This document shows, piece after piece, positions 8,670-16,252 of a stretch of 51,042 bases of DNA. The notes below the pieces were generated by a model. That model was given only the letters and a program-made list of their open reading frames with translations, searched no databases and had not been told where the DNA came from. This DNA is from Thalassovita sp. (GTDB taxonomy: Bacteria > Pseudomonadota > Alphaproteobacteria > Rhodobacterales > Rhodobacteraceae), in contig JARGPB010000012.1 of the NCBI GenBank assembly GCA_029212905.1, positions 1 to 51,042 of the forward strand, read 5' to 3'. How positions within the stretch are numbered: the stretch's first letter is position 1; each line of letters begins with the position of its first letter. The position numbers and the translations under genes are program-made.

Positions 8670-9329
8670 TCAGCTTTGCGCGGCAGCGACTTCGGCGGCC
8701 ACCAGACGACGCAACTCTGCCTCCCCGAATGGATCGAGCGGCTTGCCGTTCACAAAGAATGTGGGCGTCTGGCGAATTCCCACGGCCTCGACGTCAGCAC
8801 GATCCTGGTTAAGGATCGCCACGACACCGGGTGCCAGCATTTGCGTGCGCGCGGCTTCGGCATCGAGTCCGGCCGTGGCGGCGATCTGAAGGATCAGGCC
8901 AGGCGCCGGGGCACCGTGCGACGCCCATCTCGGCTGTTCCCGCAGAACGGCCTCGAGCACCGGCACGTAAACGTCCTGCATGCGCGCCGCTTCGAGCACG
9001 CGGATGGCTTCCTCGGATGCCGCGCCGTGGAAGGGCGTGTAGCGGATCACGACGCGGACAGCTTCCCCATGCTCGGCCATGATGTCCTTCACGATGGGAT
9101 GAAAGGCGCGACAGGCCTCGCAGGCCGGATCGAAGAATTCGACGATCGTGACGGGCGCATCCGCAGGCCCGAGGATGGGCGAGTAGGGGCGGATCATCGC
9201 GTCCGCAAGTTCCGGCGCAACAGGCTCGGCTTCGGCCACCGGGCCGGGGCGGTTTGCAAACCAGGTGGCTCCGCCGAAACCGGCGACGCAGAGGGCGAGA
9301 ACGGACAGGATCAGGCCGCGTCGATTCAT
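8670..9329 (-). CDS. DsbA-family thiol oxidoreductase (DSBA-like)
   Basis: Secreted or membrane-tethered thioredoxin-fold protein. An N-terminal hydrophobic anchor precedes VTIVEFFDPACEACRAFHP, where CEAC is the redox pair (CPHC in E. coli DsbA), and the cis-Pro loop is RQTPTFFVNG. About 219 aa, resembling the small DsbA/Com1-like group. Its start (9329) overlaps the dsbB stop as ATGA, so oxidase and reoxidase are made together. It probably forms or isomerises disulfides in periplasmic copper proteins of this operon. The CEAC dipeptide is unusual and its redox potential cannot be predicted. Confidence 0.91.
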   Translation of the reverse strand: MNRRGLILSVLALCVAGFGGATWFANRPGPVAEAEPVAPELADAMIRPYSPILGPADAPVTIVEFFDPACEACRAFHPIVKDIMAEHGEAVRVVIRYTPFHGAASEEAIRVLEAARMQDVYVPVLEAVLREQPRWASHGAPAPGLILQIAATAGLDAEAARTQMLAPGVVAILNQDRADVEAVGIRQTPTFFVNGKPLDPFGEAELRRLVAAEVAAAQS

Positions 9330-9748
9330 GTTCGTGTGTCCTTCAATGAAAGGGCCGACAGCGCCCCGATCAGCGCGAAGGCGGCGAGCGCCATCAGCGG
9401 GATAGGGATGCCGAAGACCAGTTGGTTGTCATCGGTGCAAGAGGGGCCGGTGGCCGTGCAGGGCTGGATGCGTTCGGGAACAAGACCGACGTAAAGCCCC
9501 ATGTGCCACAGGGCGATTGCGCCGCCGCCAAGCGCCAATGCGATGCCGTAGCGCCCCACACGGCCGTCCCGCCACCAAAGGCCGAGCCCGAGGACAATGG
9601 CCAAGGGGAACATGAAGGCGCGCTGGAACCAGCACAGCACACAGGGCGTCTGCCCCAGCACCTCGCCGATGAAAAGCACGGCAAGCGAGGCGACGAGCGC
9701 GATGATCCACGCCAGCCCGAGGGCTGTTTCTCCGGACATACGGTTCAT
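9326..9748 (-). CDS. dsbB: DsbB-family disulfide oxidase
   Basis: Four-helix inner-membrane protein passing electrons from a DsbA partner to quinone. First Cys pair in TPCVLCWFQR and second pair in IQPCTATGPSC, as in DsbB. The open frame begins at 9811, but ATG at 9748 (MNRMSGETALG) gives 140 aa and avoids deep overlap with the upstream sco gene (stop at 9754). The stop overlaps the DsbA-like start as ATGA. Confidence 0.92.
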   Translation of the reverse strand: MNRMSGETALGLAWIIALVASLAVLFIGEVLGQTPCVLCWFQRAFMFPLAIVLGLGLWWRDGRVGRYGIALALGGGAIALWHMGLYVGLVPERIQPCTATGPSCTDDNQLVFGIPIPLMALAAFALIGALSALSLKDTRT

Positions 9749-9753
9749 GTCGG

Positions 9754-10356
9754 TCAGAACCTCTCTTCCAGATCGGCGAGTATCTCTTCGGCGGAGGTGC
9801 CGTAGGGCCACGAGTCGGCGAAGCCCGCGTCGGGATCGAAGAGGAACAAATGCGACGTGTGGCCCATCGTGTAACCATCCGGCGCCGCAGCCTCTTCGAC
9901 GCGTTCAAAGAAGATCGGAAACGTCTCGGATGTGGCGGCGATCTGTTCCGGCGTGCCGGTCAGACCGATGATGCCCGCATCGAACAGCGGGACGTATTCG
10001 GCGAGTGCGGCGGGCGTGTCCCGTTCGGGGTCGATGGTGATGAAAATCGGCTGGACCTTGGCGGCATCGTCGCCCAGACCGTCCATCACCGCCGCGACCT
10101 CAGATAGGGTCGTCGGGCAGACGTCGGGGCAGTTGGTAAAGCCGAAAAAAACCAGCATCCAGCGCCCCGCAAAGTCCTCCTCGGTTTGAACCATACCCCG
10201 GTGGTCCGTCAGTTCGAACTCAGCGAAAAAAGGCGGCTCGGCGTCAGTTCGGGCGCTGTCGGCACGATAGTCAGACCAGAGCAAAAGCCATACGAAGGCA
10301 AGCGCTGCCACGCCTGCCAAAACCCAAAGAAACTTCTGTGCCGATGTAAGGGACAA
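9754..10356 (-). CDS. SCO1/SenC family copper chaperone (first in operon)
   Basis: SCO protein with N-terminal membrane anchor (FLWVLAGVAALAF), CxxxC in FTNCPDVCPTTL and distal His in YTMGHTSHLFLF. 200 aa. The only usable start in the frame is TTG at 10356; AGGA touches it directly, so initiation may be inefficient. It is the promoter-proximal gene of the ten-gene minus-strand series, divergent from the MerR regulator at 10528, and downstream of the MerR-type promoter at 10392-10422. Confidence 0.92.
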   Translation of the reverse strand: MSLTSAQKFLWVLAGVAALAFVWLLLWSDYRADSARTDAEPPFFAEFELTDHRGMVQTEEDFAGRWMLVFFGFTNCPDVCPTTLSEVAAVMDGLGDDAAKVQPIFITIDPERDTPAALAEYVPLFDAGIIGLTGTPEQIAATSETFPIFFERVEEAAAPDGYTMGHTSHLFLFDPDAGFADSWPYGTSAEEILADLEERF

Positions 10357-10391
10357 TCCTGTTCGCCTGTTTTTGATTCTTATTGCATGTG

Positions 10392-10422
10392 CGGATACAT
10401 CCTCTAGCCGCTAGAGGTTCAA
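10392..10422 (-). promoter_or_regulatory. MerR-type promoter/operator driving the sco-dsb-PCuAC series
   Basis: Reading the minus strand: -35 TTGAAC (10422-10417), a 19-base spacer, and -10 TATCCG (10397-10392). Inside the spacer lies a perfect inverted repeat, CCTCTAGCCGCTAGAGG on + (10401-10417; 7-base arms). An overlong 19-bp spacer with a dyad between the hexamers is the hallmark of MerR-activated promoters. The MerR gene at 10528 is transcribed away from it, the usual divergent arrangement. Confidence 0.8.
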
Positions 10423-10527
10423 GCACGAAATCATGGTATAGCTTCAACTCACGCGTCTGTGAATCCGACACTTGTTTATTCCGACGGCAAAACCTACACA
10501 AACTGTATCTTTTTCATGGAGGCGAAA

Positions 10528-10956
10528 ATGCTTACGATCGGTACTCTGTCAAAGAAGACTGGCACAAAAGTGCAGACCATCCGGTACTACGAACAGATTG
10601 GGCTGATGCCCGAACCTGGCAGGACCGAAGGCGGACAGAGGCGCTACGACAATGCACAGCTCGACCGACTGTCCTTCATCCGCCACTCGCGGCAACTCGG
10701 TTTCTCGCTCGATGCGATCCGCGAGCTGCTCGACCTCAGCGACCATCCCAACCGCCCCTGCGACGAGGCTGATGCCATCGCGCGTCGCCAGCTCAAACAG
10801 GTGGAGCAGCGCATGGCCCGCCTGAAGGCGCTGCGCACGGAACTGAAACGCATGGTTCACGAATGCAGCGGCGGGCGGACGGGAGATTGCAAGGTGCTTG
10901 AGGTGTTGCGGGACCATTCGGAATGCTTGACCGAACACGAGGAAATCGGGGCCTGA
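10528..10956 (+). CDS. MerR-family heavy-metal regulator
   Basis: DNA-binding metal sensor with N-terminal winged helix (MLTIGTLSKKTGTKVQTIRYYE), dimerisation helix and C-terminal metal loop. Candidate ligands are Cys in HPNRPCDEAD near residue 80 and the pair in HECSGGRTGDCKVLE, a layout seen in ZntR/CadR/PbrR-like sensors. ATG at 10528 is preceded by GGAGG at suitable distance and gives 142 aa; the in-frame extension back to 10459 lacks support. It most likely controls the divergent sco promoter and perhaps the similar promoter at 11668. Metal specificity is unknown. Confidence 0.93.
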   Translation: MLTIGTLSKKTGTKVQTIRYYEQIGLMPEPGRTEGGQRRYDNAQLDRLSFIRHSRQLGFSLDAIRELLDLSDHPNRPCDEADAIARRQLKQVEQRMARLKALRTELKRMVHECSGGRTGDCKVLEVLRDHSECLTEHEEIGA

Positions 10957-11038
10957 AGGAATTCAGCCAACATTCCGGCTGGAACGCAGATCTGCCGCAG
11001 AAGTTAATGTGTCGTACAACACAAGCTGGAACCACAAA

Positions 11039-11638
11039 ATGGCCGCTAGACAAGATTCAATGGAGAGACGGACGCTTTGGATCGTTCTGGCGCTCAATAT
11101 CGGTTTGGCCGTGGCTTTTTTCGCAACAGGCGCCTTCGGCGACTCAAGTGCCCTGATCGCCAACGGGCTCGATAACCTCTCCGACAGCTTCGTCTACGCG
11201 ATCAGCCTTTTCGCTTTGTCCCGATCCGCCAAATGGAAACGCGGGGCGGCGAACGTTTCCGGCGGGCTGCTGATCCTGTTCGCTGCAGGCATCCTCTACG
11301 ATGCGTGGCGCCGCTACATCGGTGGGTCAGATCCGCTCGGGACGATCATGATTGCAATGGCCCTGATCGCGGCGGCTATCAACGCAGTCTGCGTTTGGCT
11401 GCTCGCTAAGCTCAAAAATCCAAACGTCAATATCCGCGCGGCCAACACCTTCAGTTACAACGATTTCGCCGCGAACCTCGGGATCGTCGTGGCCGGTGGC
11501 CTCGTCGCTTGGCTAGGAACCAACTGGCCGGACCTTGTCGTCGGTGTGATCGTCGCCGGGATCGCGGCCTGGGGCGGTATCGACATCCTGCGCGACGCAC
11601 ACGGCGAACACCACAAAGCGGTTCACACGGACAAATAG
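11039..11638 (+). CDS. Small CDF-family cation transporter (membrane domain only)
   Basis: Short cation diffusion facilitator of about 200 aa made almost only of the transmembrane domain. TM2 carries the metal-site Asp residues (ANGLDNLSDSFVY) and TM5 a matching N/D pair (SYNDFAANLG). The cytoplasmic C-terminal domain of full CDF proteins is missing, replaced by a short His-containing tail (HGEHHKAVH). Start is uncertain: GTG 11009, ATG 11039 or ATG 11060; none has a strong ribosome site, and I use 11039. It follows the merR gene by 82 bases, so it may be co-transcribed with it. Confidence 0.85.
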   Translation: MAARQDSMERRTLWIVLALNIGLAVAFFATGAFGDSSALIANGLDNLSDSFVYAISLFALSRSAKWKRGAANVSGGLLILFAAGILYDAWRRYIGGSDPLGTIMIAMALIAAAINAVCVWLLAKLKNPNVNIRAANTFSYNDFAANLGIVVAGGLVAWLGTNWPDLVVGVIVAGIAAWGGIDILRDAHGEHHKAVHTDK

Positions 11639-11667
11639 TTGCGGGAGATTCTTTCTGAAAGAAAGGA

Positions 11668-11698
11668 TTGAAGCTATAGTGACTATAGCAATTAGTCT
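11668..11698 (+). promoter_or_regulatory. MerR-type promoter/operator before the transglutaminase-CDF operon
   Basis: -35 TTGAAG (11668-11673), 19-base spacer, then a -10 of TAGTCT (11693-11698). The spacer holds the perfect dyad GCTATAGTGACTATAGC (11673-11689; 7-base arms, 3-base centre). The architecture matches the promoter at 10392 but the core differs (CTATAG instead of CTCTAG), so the same MerR may bind both or a second regulator elsewhere may act here. Confidence 0.75.
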
Positions 11699-11727
11699 TG
11701 TTCCAAGACGATTCGAGGAGCGACCCG

Positions 11728-12489
11728 TTGCAGATGATCGACCCCCTACTTGTACCCACCAAACTACTGGATTTTGATGCCGCGCCTCTTGCGCGTCTAA
11801 TTGAGAACCGCAGCTGGCGCGGCTTATCCGAATACGATCGGATCGGAGCTGCCTATGATTTCGTTCGGAATGAAATCGCGTTCGGATACAATCGTGCTGA
11901 CGACATCCCCGCCTCGGATGTGCTTTCCGACGGCTATGGGCAGTGCAATACCAAAGGGACGCTCTTGATGGCGCTGCTGCGTGGTGTTGGCATTCGTTGC
12001 CGGTTGCATGGGTTTACGATCCACAAAGGCTTGCAGCGCGGTGTTGTACCTGAGCTGGTGTATCCGCTTGCTCCGCAAGAAATTCTCCACTCATGGGTGG
12101 AGATCGAATATCAAGGTGCCTGGATCAACCTTGAAGGCTTCATCCTGGATGACGCTTTCCTCGATGTCCTGCAAACGTCATTCTCGGACACAGAAAGTCT
12201 CTGCGGTTATGGCGCGGGCACGGATTGCCTTGGCGCGCCTCCCGTCGCCTGGAACGGAGAAGATACCTACATTCAGAAAACCGGCATCGTGCAGGATTTC
12301 GGCGTGTTTGATACGCCGGACGCCTTCTATTTTTCCCATGAGCAATCCTTTGGATGGCTGCGTGGTGCCCTTTACCGTCATATCATACGCCACTGGATGA
12401 ATGCGCGCGTTCGTGGTTTCCGCAGCGACCGCCTCAAGACTGACCGACGCGCGACACACGCGCATGAGGAGCCTGCCAATGCCACATGA
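11728..12489 (+). CDS. Transglutaminase-like cysteine peptidase-fold protein
   Basis: Transglutaminase-like (papain-fold) domain. The Cys sits in DGYGQCNTKGTLLMALLRGVG, the His in ILHSWVEIE, and an Asp/Glu-containing strand follows (WINLEGFILDD). About 253 aa with no signal peptide, so cytoplasmic. TTG at 11728 is the best start because GAGGAG (11715-11720) lies 7 bases before it; ATG at 11734 in the same frame is the alternative. It opens a MerR-type-promoted operon and overlaps the CDF gene by 11 bases. Bacterial proteins of this class can be proteases, cross-linkers or amidases; the role in metal export is unknown. Confidence 0.82.
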   Translation: MQMIDPLLVPTKLLDFDAAPLARLIENRSWRGLSEYDRIGAAYDFVRNEIAFGYNRADDIPASDVLSDGYGQCNTKGTLLMALLRGVGIRCRLHGFTIHKGLQRGVVPELVYPLAPQEILHSWVEIEYQGAWINLEGFILDDAFLDVLQTSFSDTESLCGYGAGTDCLGAPPVAWNGEDTYIQKTGIVQDFGVFDTPDAFYFSHEQSFGWLRGALYRHIIRHWMNARVRGFRSDRLKTDRRATHAHEEPANAT

Positions 12490-13444
12490 CCACGGGCACG
12501 CGCATATCGATCCGGATTCTGGCGATCGGCGGGTTGCCATCGCGATCTGGGCGAACGGGCTTCTTACCGTTGCGCAAATCGTCGGGGGCATATTGTCGGG
12601 CAGCCTGGCACTGATCGCCGATGCGCTGCACAACTTTTCCGATATGGCCTCGCTTGTCATTGCCTTCGCCGCACGCAGGATCGCGCGCCGCCCGGCCGAT
12701 GAGCGCATGACCTTCGGCTATGGCCGGGTCGAAATCGTCGCGGCCCTGATCAACTACACCACCCTGATCGTGATCGGCTTCTATCTGATCTACGAAGGTG
12801 GCATGCGCATGATTGATCCACCCGAAGTCATGGGGTGGACCGTCGTCATTCTCGGTGGAATCGCGCTTGTGGTCGACACGCTGACCGCAATGCTGACCTA
12901 TTCGATGCAGAAGGGGAGCGTGAACATCCGTGCGCTTTTTCTCCACAACCTTTCGGATGCGCTTGCTTCGGTCGCGGTTATCGTCGCTGGGTCGCTGATC
13001 ATCCTTTACGACATGCGTTGGGTCGATCCTGCCATCACCATCGGCATCGCGACCTACATCCTGTATCTGTCTTTCACTGAAATAGGCGGCCCAATCCGAA
13101 CCCTGATGCTCGGGAGCCCGCCGGACATCGACAACGAGGCCGTCGTCGAAGCGATGCGGAAAGTCGAAGGCGTCGCCGACGTCCACCACGTCCATCTCTG
13201 GCAAATGCAAGAGCACGAGGCTGCGCTCGACTGTCATGTCGTCGTGGCAGCCGAGGGATGGTCGAAGATCGAAGAGATCAAGAGCGCGATCAAGGAGCGG
13301 CTGAAGGAAGAATTCGGCATCAGCCATTCCAGCCTCGAATTCGAGCACGAGGATCGCGCTCATCAGAACGCCGATCTCTACGGTCACGGCAACGCAAGTG
13401 AAAAGGAGAAGACCAATGTTCAAGGAAACGCTGACCGAGCGTGA
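12479..13444 (+). CDS. CDF-family metal efflux protein (CzcD/ZitB-like)
   Basis: Proton-coupled exporter of Zn/Co/Cd-type ions. His-rich N-terminus (PHDHGHAH), six hydrophobic segments with the TM2 HxxxD motif (DALHNFSD) and TM5 HxxxD (LFLHNLSDALAS), then a full C-terminal ferredoxin-like domain (VEGVADVHHVHLWQM). The frame is open from 12401, but ATG at 12479 follows GAGGAG and gives 321 aa, normal for the family. It overlaps the end of the transglutaminase-like gene by 11 bases, so both products are made together. Confidence 0.94.
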   Translation: MPHDHGHAHIDPDSGDRRVAIAIWANGLLTVAQIVGGILSGSLALIADALHNFSDMASLVIAFAARRIARRPADERMTFGYGRVEIVAALINYTTLIVIGFYLIYEGGMRMIDPPEVMGWTVVILGGIALVVDTLTAMLTYSMQKGSVNIRALFLHNLSDALASVAVIVAGSLIILYDMRWVDPAITIGIATYILYLSFTEIGGPIRTLMLGSPPDIDNEAVVEAMRKVEGVADVHHVHLWQMQEHEAALDCHVVVAAEGWSKIEEIKSAIKERLKEEFGISHSSLEFEHEDRAHQNADLYGHGNASEKEKTNVQGNADRA

Positions 13445-13778
13445 TGATGTCATCGGGCTCGTCTGCGAAGGCAAGTTGACGGAGACAGAATTCAAGTAAA
13501 TGCACGCGCTGCTTCATGAGCGTCTTGGAACAACCGATAATCCGGGTCTGGTTCTCGACCTTACAAGTTTCGAGGGCTACGAAGAGCCTTCGGCGATGCT
13601 AGAAGATCTGAAGGTCGACACCGCCCACGCGAACGATTTCGGTCGCATAGCGGTTGTCGGAGAACGCAGATGGATGGAATGGGGCGCACGGGTGGTCAAC
13701 CTATTGACGGGCTCCGAGATGCAGTGGTTCGAATCCAGCGATACCGAGTCCGCAATTGCGTGGGTGCGTGACGGGTAG
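13416..13778 (+). pseudogene. SpoIIAA-like (STAS-fold) gene interrupted by in-frame TAA
   Basis: ATG at 13416, after AAGGAG, encodes 27 residues (MFKETLTERDDVIGL...) and then meets TAA at 13497-13499. The same frame restarts at once with ATG at 13500 and runs 92 residues to 13778 (LVLDLTSFEGYEE, RIAVVGERRWMEWG). Read through the stop, the product is 120 aa, the usual size of SpoIIAA-like proteins, and both halves match that family. So this is a single nonsense mutation, or the TAA-ATG junction lets ribosomes restart and make two pieces. The 5' end overlaps the CDF gene by 29 bases. Confidence 0.8.
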
Positions 13779-13886
13779 CCAGCGATTCTGCAAGAAAAGG
13801 ACTCTGGCCTGGAAATTGACATCACATCAGATGCTTCACGATTAATGGAGGAACGGAACGATCTAAATGTAGTCAGCAACATTTGT

Positions 13887-13913
13887 CTGCTCGGATGAAA
13901 CAATCCGATGCAG
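13887..13913 (+). terminator. Hairpin, probable terminator of the CDF operon
   Basis: CTGC-TCGGAT (13887-13896), loop gaaaca, ATCCGA (13903-13908), one bulged T, then GCAG, followed by TTTG. A 10-pair stem with a single bulge, 110 bases after the SpoIIAA-like gene. The T-run is short, so Rho-independent action is plausible but not certain. The rest of 13779-14046 is comparatively AT-rich with no gene I can support. Confidence 0.5.
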
Positions 13914-14046
13914 TTTGATGTCGACTTTAGGCTGCATAATAAGTCCCTACGCGCTGAATTCTTCGAAATTTAACATAAACTTCATTATCTGCCGATTTTC
14001 TGTACGGGGGCAGAGCCTTCCCGGATCCAAAGCTTGGCAGGTGAAT

Positions 14047-14889
14047 CTACCTGGATATCTCCCCTGCCAGCACCGCTCGTCCGTGCACCGCCAACGTCGC
14101 TGAAAACCTCTGGCACCCAAACTCGTGGATCACATCGAGTACACGCGCTTCGTAGGCAGTGTATCCGATCAAGCGACACAAGTCGGACGCGTGGAACTGG
14201 CGGTTCGAAGTTGGTGCGGCTTGCATCTGTCTCAGCAATTCGCGCTCTTTGGGGTCCGTTATTGGTCTCGCGGGCGGCTTGACCGCGGGACGAGTTGGAG
14301 TTCCCGACGAATTTCGCCACCGGCGCATGAAGCCAAGCAGGAAGCCGGCCGGCACCCTGCCGTTGCCTCGGGACCGATTGAAGGCGAGGAAGCGATCCCA
14401 GATGACCTGGGTGTCGATGTTCCAGCAGGGCAACGTGGCCTTCGCTGCTTTGATGAGCTCTGCCCAACTGGTCTGAAAAACGTTCGAACTCGCGGTGATG
14501 TCGATCAGTCCTGAGAAGATAGTTTTGTTATTATTATCTCTAGATAGTGATGTGTCACCTTCACCTGACACGAGATCATGGGTTTCACTCTCCTCGTCGA
14601 AGGCGGAAAACCGAAAGATCCAGGGCGCGAACTTTCCATTCGGCTTTGCCCGCTCGAGCTGCAACTTCGACGTCTCAAGTTCGCTCAATAGAACCGAAAG
14701 ATATTGTCGTGAAACACCCATCTTCTCCGCCAGGGCCGAGAGGGTGAAGGCTGCCGTTCCGCGCGACAAACCGTTGTAGCCATCCTTCCAGGCGATGGCA
14801 TCGAGGATGAGGGTAGCAAGCTTGTGCGCAGCAACAGAGAGATTTGTCTGTGTGATCCGTCGCAGGATCAGGCCGGTCGTAGGTTCCAT
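14047..14889 (-). CDS. Winged-helix DNA-binding protein, mobile-element type, function unknown
   Basis: About 280 aa. A helix-turn-helix is clear near residues 45-75 (TLSALAEKMGVSRQYLSVLLSEL). An acidic/polar linker follows, then a helical region (SWAELIKAAKATLPCWNIDTQVIWDRF) and a basic Pro-rich stretch (RRWRNSSGTPTRPAVKPP). ATG at 14889 is preceded by AAGGAG; the frame runs further upstream without support. I do not recognise the family by name. The arrangement resembles plasmid or integrative-element replication/transfer regulators, and the adjacent palindromic DNA and TrbM-like gene fit that, but this is inference. Confidence 0.6.
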   Translation of the reverse strand: MEPTTGLILRRITQTNLSVAAHKLATLILDAIAWKDGYNGLSRGTAAFTLSALAEKMGVSRQYLSVLLSELETSKLQLERAKPNGKFAPWIFRFSAFDEESETHDLVSGEGDTSLSRDNNNKTIFSGLIDITASSNVFQTSWAELIKAAKATLPCWNIDTQVIWDRFLAFNRSRGNGRVPAGFLLGFMRRWRNSSGTPTRPAVKPPARPITDPKERELLRQMQAAPTSNRQFHASDLCRLIGYTAYEARVLDVIHEFGCQRFSATLAVHGRAVLAGEISR

Positions 14890-14943
14890 GGTCGAGGTCT
14901 CCTTGGAGAACCGACGCCATGTCGTGAGACAACAACATTCTTG

Positions 14944-15017
14944 CCAGCAAAACAACTTTGCTGGTTGCGGGTGTTTTAGCGGTGCGCTAGGAAACTCTTG
15001 TTCACGGAGTTTTCTAG
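14944..15017. repeat. Two inverted repeats upstream of the winged-helix gene
   Basis: CCAGCAAA (14944-14951) pairs with TTTGCTGG (14957-14964) across 5 bases. CTAGGAAACTC (14987-14997) pairs with GAGTTTTCTAG (15007-15017) with one mismatch. Two dyads within 75 bases, in a 236-base gap without a gene and just upstream of a DNA-binding protein, could be its operator or part of a replication or transfer origin. Confidence 0.5.
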
Positions 15018-15096
15018 CACGGCGTCAGGCTTCACGGTCTGGCGTCGTCTCCTTTTCGGGGGTTTTGCACAGCCTTCCGTGCGGGGTTGTCAGGAC

Positions 15097-15117
15097 GCGC
15101 GCGGTAATACCGCGCGC
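15097..15117. terminator. Perfect GC-rich palindrome after the TrbM-like gene
   Basis: GCGCGCGGTA (15097-15106), one central A, TACCGCGCGC (15108-15117): 10-base perfect arms, ending 8 bases beyond the stop of the minus-strand gene at 15126. Position suggests a transcription terminator for that gene, but no T-run follows on the minus strand, so a protein-binding or origin-related dyad is equally possible. Confidence 0.45.
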
Positions 15118-15125
15118 AGATTTTG

Positions 15126-15779
15126 TCAGTAGCGAACCTCTTCAGAGCCATAGTTCCCGGCGTGATCACGCCAGTCGACGAAGACGGAACGGTAAAAGTA
15201 GCTGCCGCATCCATTCGGGATGCTCAGGCCGGATGCGGCTGGCACCTGGCCCACGGTGGATCTTGTCCATCGGTAGTCGCCCTGCACGCCGTAGGACCCC
15301 AATCGCGTCGAGTCGCTGCGATTGCAGTCGCCATCTCGGTTTTCGTGCTGGCGATACTGGATGTGATAGACCCGTATGCTGCGCACGAAATCAAAGGCGT
15401 CGCCCGAAATGTCGATGTCAGCTTGCTCATCTGCTTGGACGCGAACAAGGGGTTTCGAAGTCGATTCCTGCGGTTCGGGCGGATCGCGGAACGTGGTGTC
15501 ATAAAGGCGTTCCATAGGCGACATCGGGCTGGGATCGTTGAACGACACACCCATCGGACACCGCCAGATTTGTAAGGGCGGCTCGATCGGCCATGGTGTG
15601 ATCCGCCGAATGAAGACCGCTCTGGCATGCGCGCAGGGCGCGGAGGCAGGCCAGCCGCCCGCAAGGCAGAGGAGGATTGCACAGTCCACCTGATAGGCCT
15701 GAGCCGGACCTGACGAGGCCATTAGTCCGGATATGGTTAGTGCCGTGGCTGTTGCCACGCTGTGGATCACGTGCTTCAT
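15126..15779 (-). CDS. Secreted Cys-containing protein, tentatively TrbM/KikA-like
   Basis: About 217 aa. ATG at 15779 starts a good signal peptide (MKHVIHSVATATALT... ending PAQA). The mature N-terminus reads VDCAILLCLAGGWPAS then CAHARAVFIRRITPWP. Cys-rich start plus LAGG and a following Cys recall TrbM/KikA proteins of conjugative systems, but the match is by eye and the second half is unlike anything I recognise. Frame extension upstream to 15893 is ignored because the signal peptide sets the start. Likely a leftover or part of a conjugation module. Confidence 0.55.
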   Translation of the reverse strand: MKHVIHSVATATALTISGLMASSGPAQAYQVDCAILLCLAGGWPASAPCAHARAVFIRRITPWPIEPPLQIWRCPMGVSFNDPSPMSPMERLYDTTFRDPPEPQESTSKPLVRVQADEQADIDISGDAFDFVRSIRVYHIQYRQHENRDGDCNRSDSTRLGSYGVQGDYRWTRSTVGQVPAASGLSIPNGCGSYFYRSVFVDWRDHAGNYGSEEVRY

Positions 15780-16200
15780 GATGCCGACTCCATCTATAAT
15801 GGTGCAGCGATACGAAACAACATTAATGATAGCAAGGAGATTTGATTGATGGTTGCTTGCGACTGTTCGCTTGTGTCGCTTGACCGCTTCCAAGATCTGA
15901 CGCCGGTTCTGGCTGCTTCTGCGTCTTGAAAGTGGCCAAAATTGCGGACCCCTTTCATGTTAGCTGCTAAACAAACGTCTGTTACAAAGGGGAAATTGGG
16001 TGTTCCAATGTGGCCGCGAAAGTGGTCACGGAAGGACAGATCGAATGAGCCCTCCAAACCGCGTGGCGCAGCGCTCCTGGCCTCGGGAAGGGCTGTATCG
16101 GGAAACTGCCCGGCCCGGCTCTCCGCATGGAATCCGGGAGCAGAAGGGCGGGAGCAGCCAGCGAGCCGATTTGGGGCCCAAGTTGGGATCGAGCCTGAGC
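15780..16200. other. Stretch without a supportable gene
   Basis: No convincing coding region between the TrbM-like start and the parD promoter. A plus-strand frame (15942-16253) and minus-strand frames are open but have no ribosome site, domain or plausible composition. A weak inverted repeat, CCCCTTT (15949-15955) with AAAGGGG (15986-15992), is visible. It may be remnant DNA from element insertion. Confidence 0.4.
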
Positions 16201-16216
16201 TTGAATATCTATGTCA

Positions 16217-16227
16217 GTATCTGATAC
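16217..16227. promoter_or_regulatory. Candidate ParD operator
   Basis: GTATC-T-GATAC, an 11-base perfect dyad 25 bases before the parD start. ParD antitoxins, alone or with ParE, usually repress their own promoter at such short palindromes. Only one copy is clear. Confidence 0.5.
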
Positions 16228-16252
16228 GATTGAGCATGGATAGGAGAGTCTG

